A stretch of 5,561 nucleotides of DNA from Nitrospira sp. (lineage in GTDB: Bacteria; Nitrospirota; Nitrospiria; Nitrospirales; Nitrospiraceae), in contig JABMDE010000091.1 in NCBI GenBank assembly GCA_015904055.1, positions 1 to 5,561 of the forward strand, written 5' to 3'. Position 1 is the stretch's first letter. Each line of letters starts with the position of its first letter. Below the pieces are notes generated by a model, which saw only the letters and a program-made list of their open reading frames with translations, had not been told where the DNA came from and made no database searches. Shown piece after piece: positions 4,931 through 5,561 of the stretch. The translations under genes and the position numbers were made by a program.

Positions 4931-5561
4931 TTACAAGATGGGGGTAAAACGCAACCCATGAGCATCCGCCACCCCCTGGCACGTAACCAAACCGTCTTTG
5001 ACGTTCACCCCTTTGGCCAATCCAGGATCGGCGCCGATCGCCCGATCAACCCCGCCCAACGCAAGCCGGACCATATACGGCAAGGTGGCATTCGTCAACG
5101 CCAGCGTCGAGGTGCGCGGCACAATGCCGGGCATATTCGCGACGCAATAATGGACCACCCCGTCGACGACATAGACCGGCTCAGAATGGGTCGTCGGCTT
5201 CGTCGTTTCGAAACAGCCGCCTTGATCGACAGAGACATCCACCACGACAGATCCGGGTTTCATCCGTGAAACCGTGGAACGCGAAACCATCTTGGGCGCT
5301 TTTGCACCGGGGACAAGCACGGCGCCGATCACAAGATCCGCCTCACACACGGCCCGTTCAATAGCGGCCGGACTTGCCACGCATGTCACAATCCGGCCTC
5401 GATACAAATCGTCCAGATACCGCAGCCGCTCGACGTCAAGATTGATGACCGTGACCTGAGCTCCCATCCCCACGGCGATGCGGATCGCCGATGTCCCCAC
5501 GACACCCGCACCGAGCACCACGACCTTACCCGACTCCACACCCGGCACCCCGTGCAACAGC
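4931..5561 (-). CDS. ald: Alanine dehydrogenase, C-terminal part (N-terminus outside window)
   Basis: This is an NAD-dependent cytosolic enzyme that interconverts L-alanine with pyruvate and ammonia. About 210 residues are present, corresponding roughly to the last 57% of a ~370-aa family member. The reading frame is open to the window edge, so any start within the window is artificial. The Rossmann fold begins at [20 protein letters not shown] (GxGxxG) and continues to the acidic VINLD end of the second strand, which favours [23 protein letters not shown] carries the conserved catalytic Asp of DQGG, and [16 protein letters not shown] is the conserved nicotinamide-side loop. The catalytic Lys and His of the N-terminal domain are outside view. 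TAA is at 4933-4931. No intrinsic terminator follows before the tRNA-Pro copy 39 nt on. Confidence 0.95.
   Translation of the reverse strand, partial: LLHGVPGVESGKVVVLGAGVVGTSAIRIAVGMGAQVTVINLDVERLRYLDDLYRGRIVTCVASPAAIERAVCEADLVIGAVLVPGAKAPKMVSRSTVSRMKPGSVVVDVSVDQGGCFETTKPTTHSEPVYVVDGVVHYCVANMPGIVPRTSTLALTNATLPYMVRLALGGVDRAIGADPGLAKGVNVKDGLVTCQGVADAHGLRFTPIL

Overview
This 5.6-kb window is bacterial chromosome of moderately high GC. Every recognisable protein gene lies on the minus strand. The gene set is queC, a DksA/TraR-type zinc-finger protein, apt, an RpoS-type sigma factor, acylphosphatase, tRNA-Pro and alanine dehydrogenase. With the style of the sigma factor, this suggests a Nitrospira-like (Nitrospirota) genome. 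That placement is an inference from gene content and was not tested by a search.

In transcription order (from base 5561 down) the window holds: the C-terminal part of alanine dehydrogenase (ald, 5561-4931); a tRNA-Pro(CGG) with a damaged acceptor stem (4891-4818); acylphosphatase copy B (4588-4292); RpoS-like sigma factor copy B, cut off after region 3.1 (4239-3592); an intact tRNA-Pro(CGG) with encoded CCA (3601-3525); a four-unit degenerate repeat array (about 3524-3189); acylphosphatase copy A (2986-2690); RpoS-like copy A, broken by a frameshift at the start of region 4 (2637-1704); apt (1699-1175); the DksA-like gene (1066-473) with its own promoter; and the N-terminal part of queC (359-1) behind a long hairpin leader.

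The main story is a segmental duplication. Bases 2019-3116 and 3621-4717 are homologous copies of [acyP leader - acyP - rpoS], nearly gapless and roughly 90-94% identical. Each copy is preceded by tRNA-Pro sequence, and 88 bp covering most of that tRNA and its leader is perfectly identical between copies (3533-3620 and 4823-4910). Both sigma copies are broken in different ways, so no intact RpoS-like factor is encoded here. Yet the differences between them in the core domains are almost all synonymous, so both descend from genes that were recently functional. The ancestral order was probably ald - tRNA-Pro - acyP - rpoS - apt - dksA-like - queC.

Functionally this is a mixed housekeeping and stress neighbourhood: alanine catabolism, purine salvage, queuosine precursor synthesis, a DksA-type transcription modulator and a general-stress sigma factor. 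The apt GTG start sits 4 nt behind the rpoS stop without a visible Shine-Dalgarno sequence, so the rpoS lesion may also affect apt translation.
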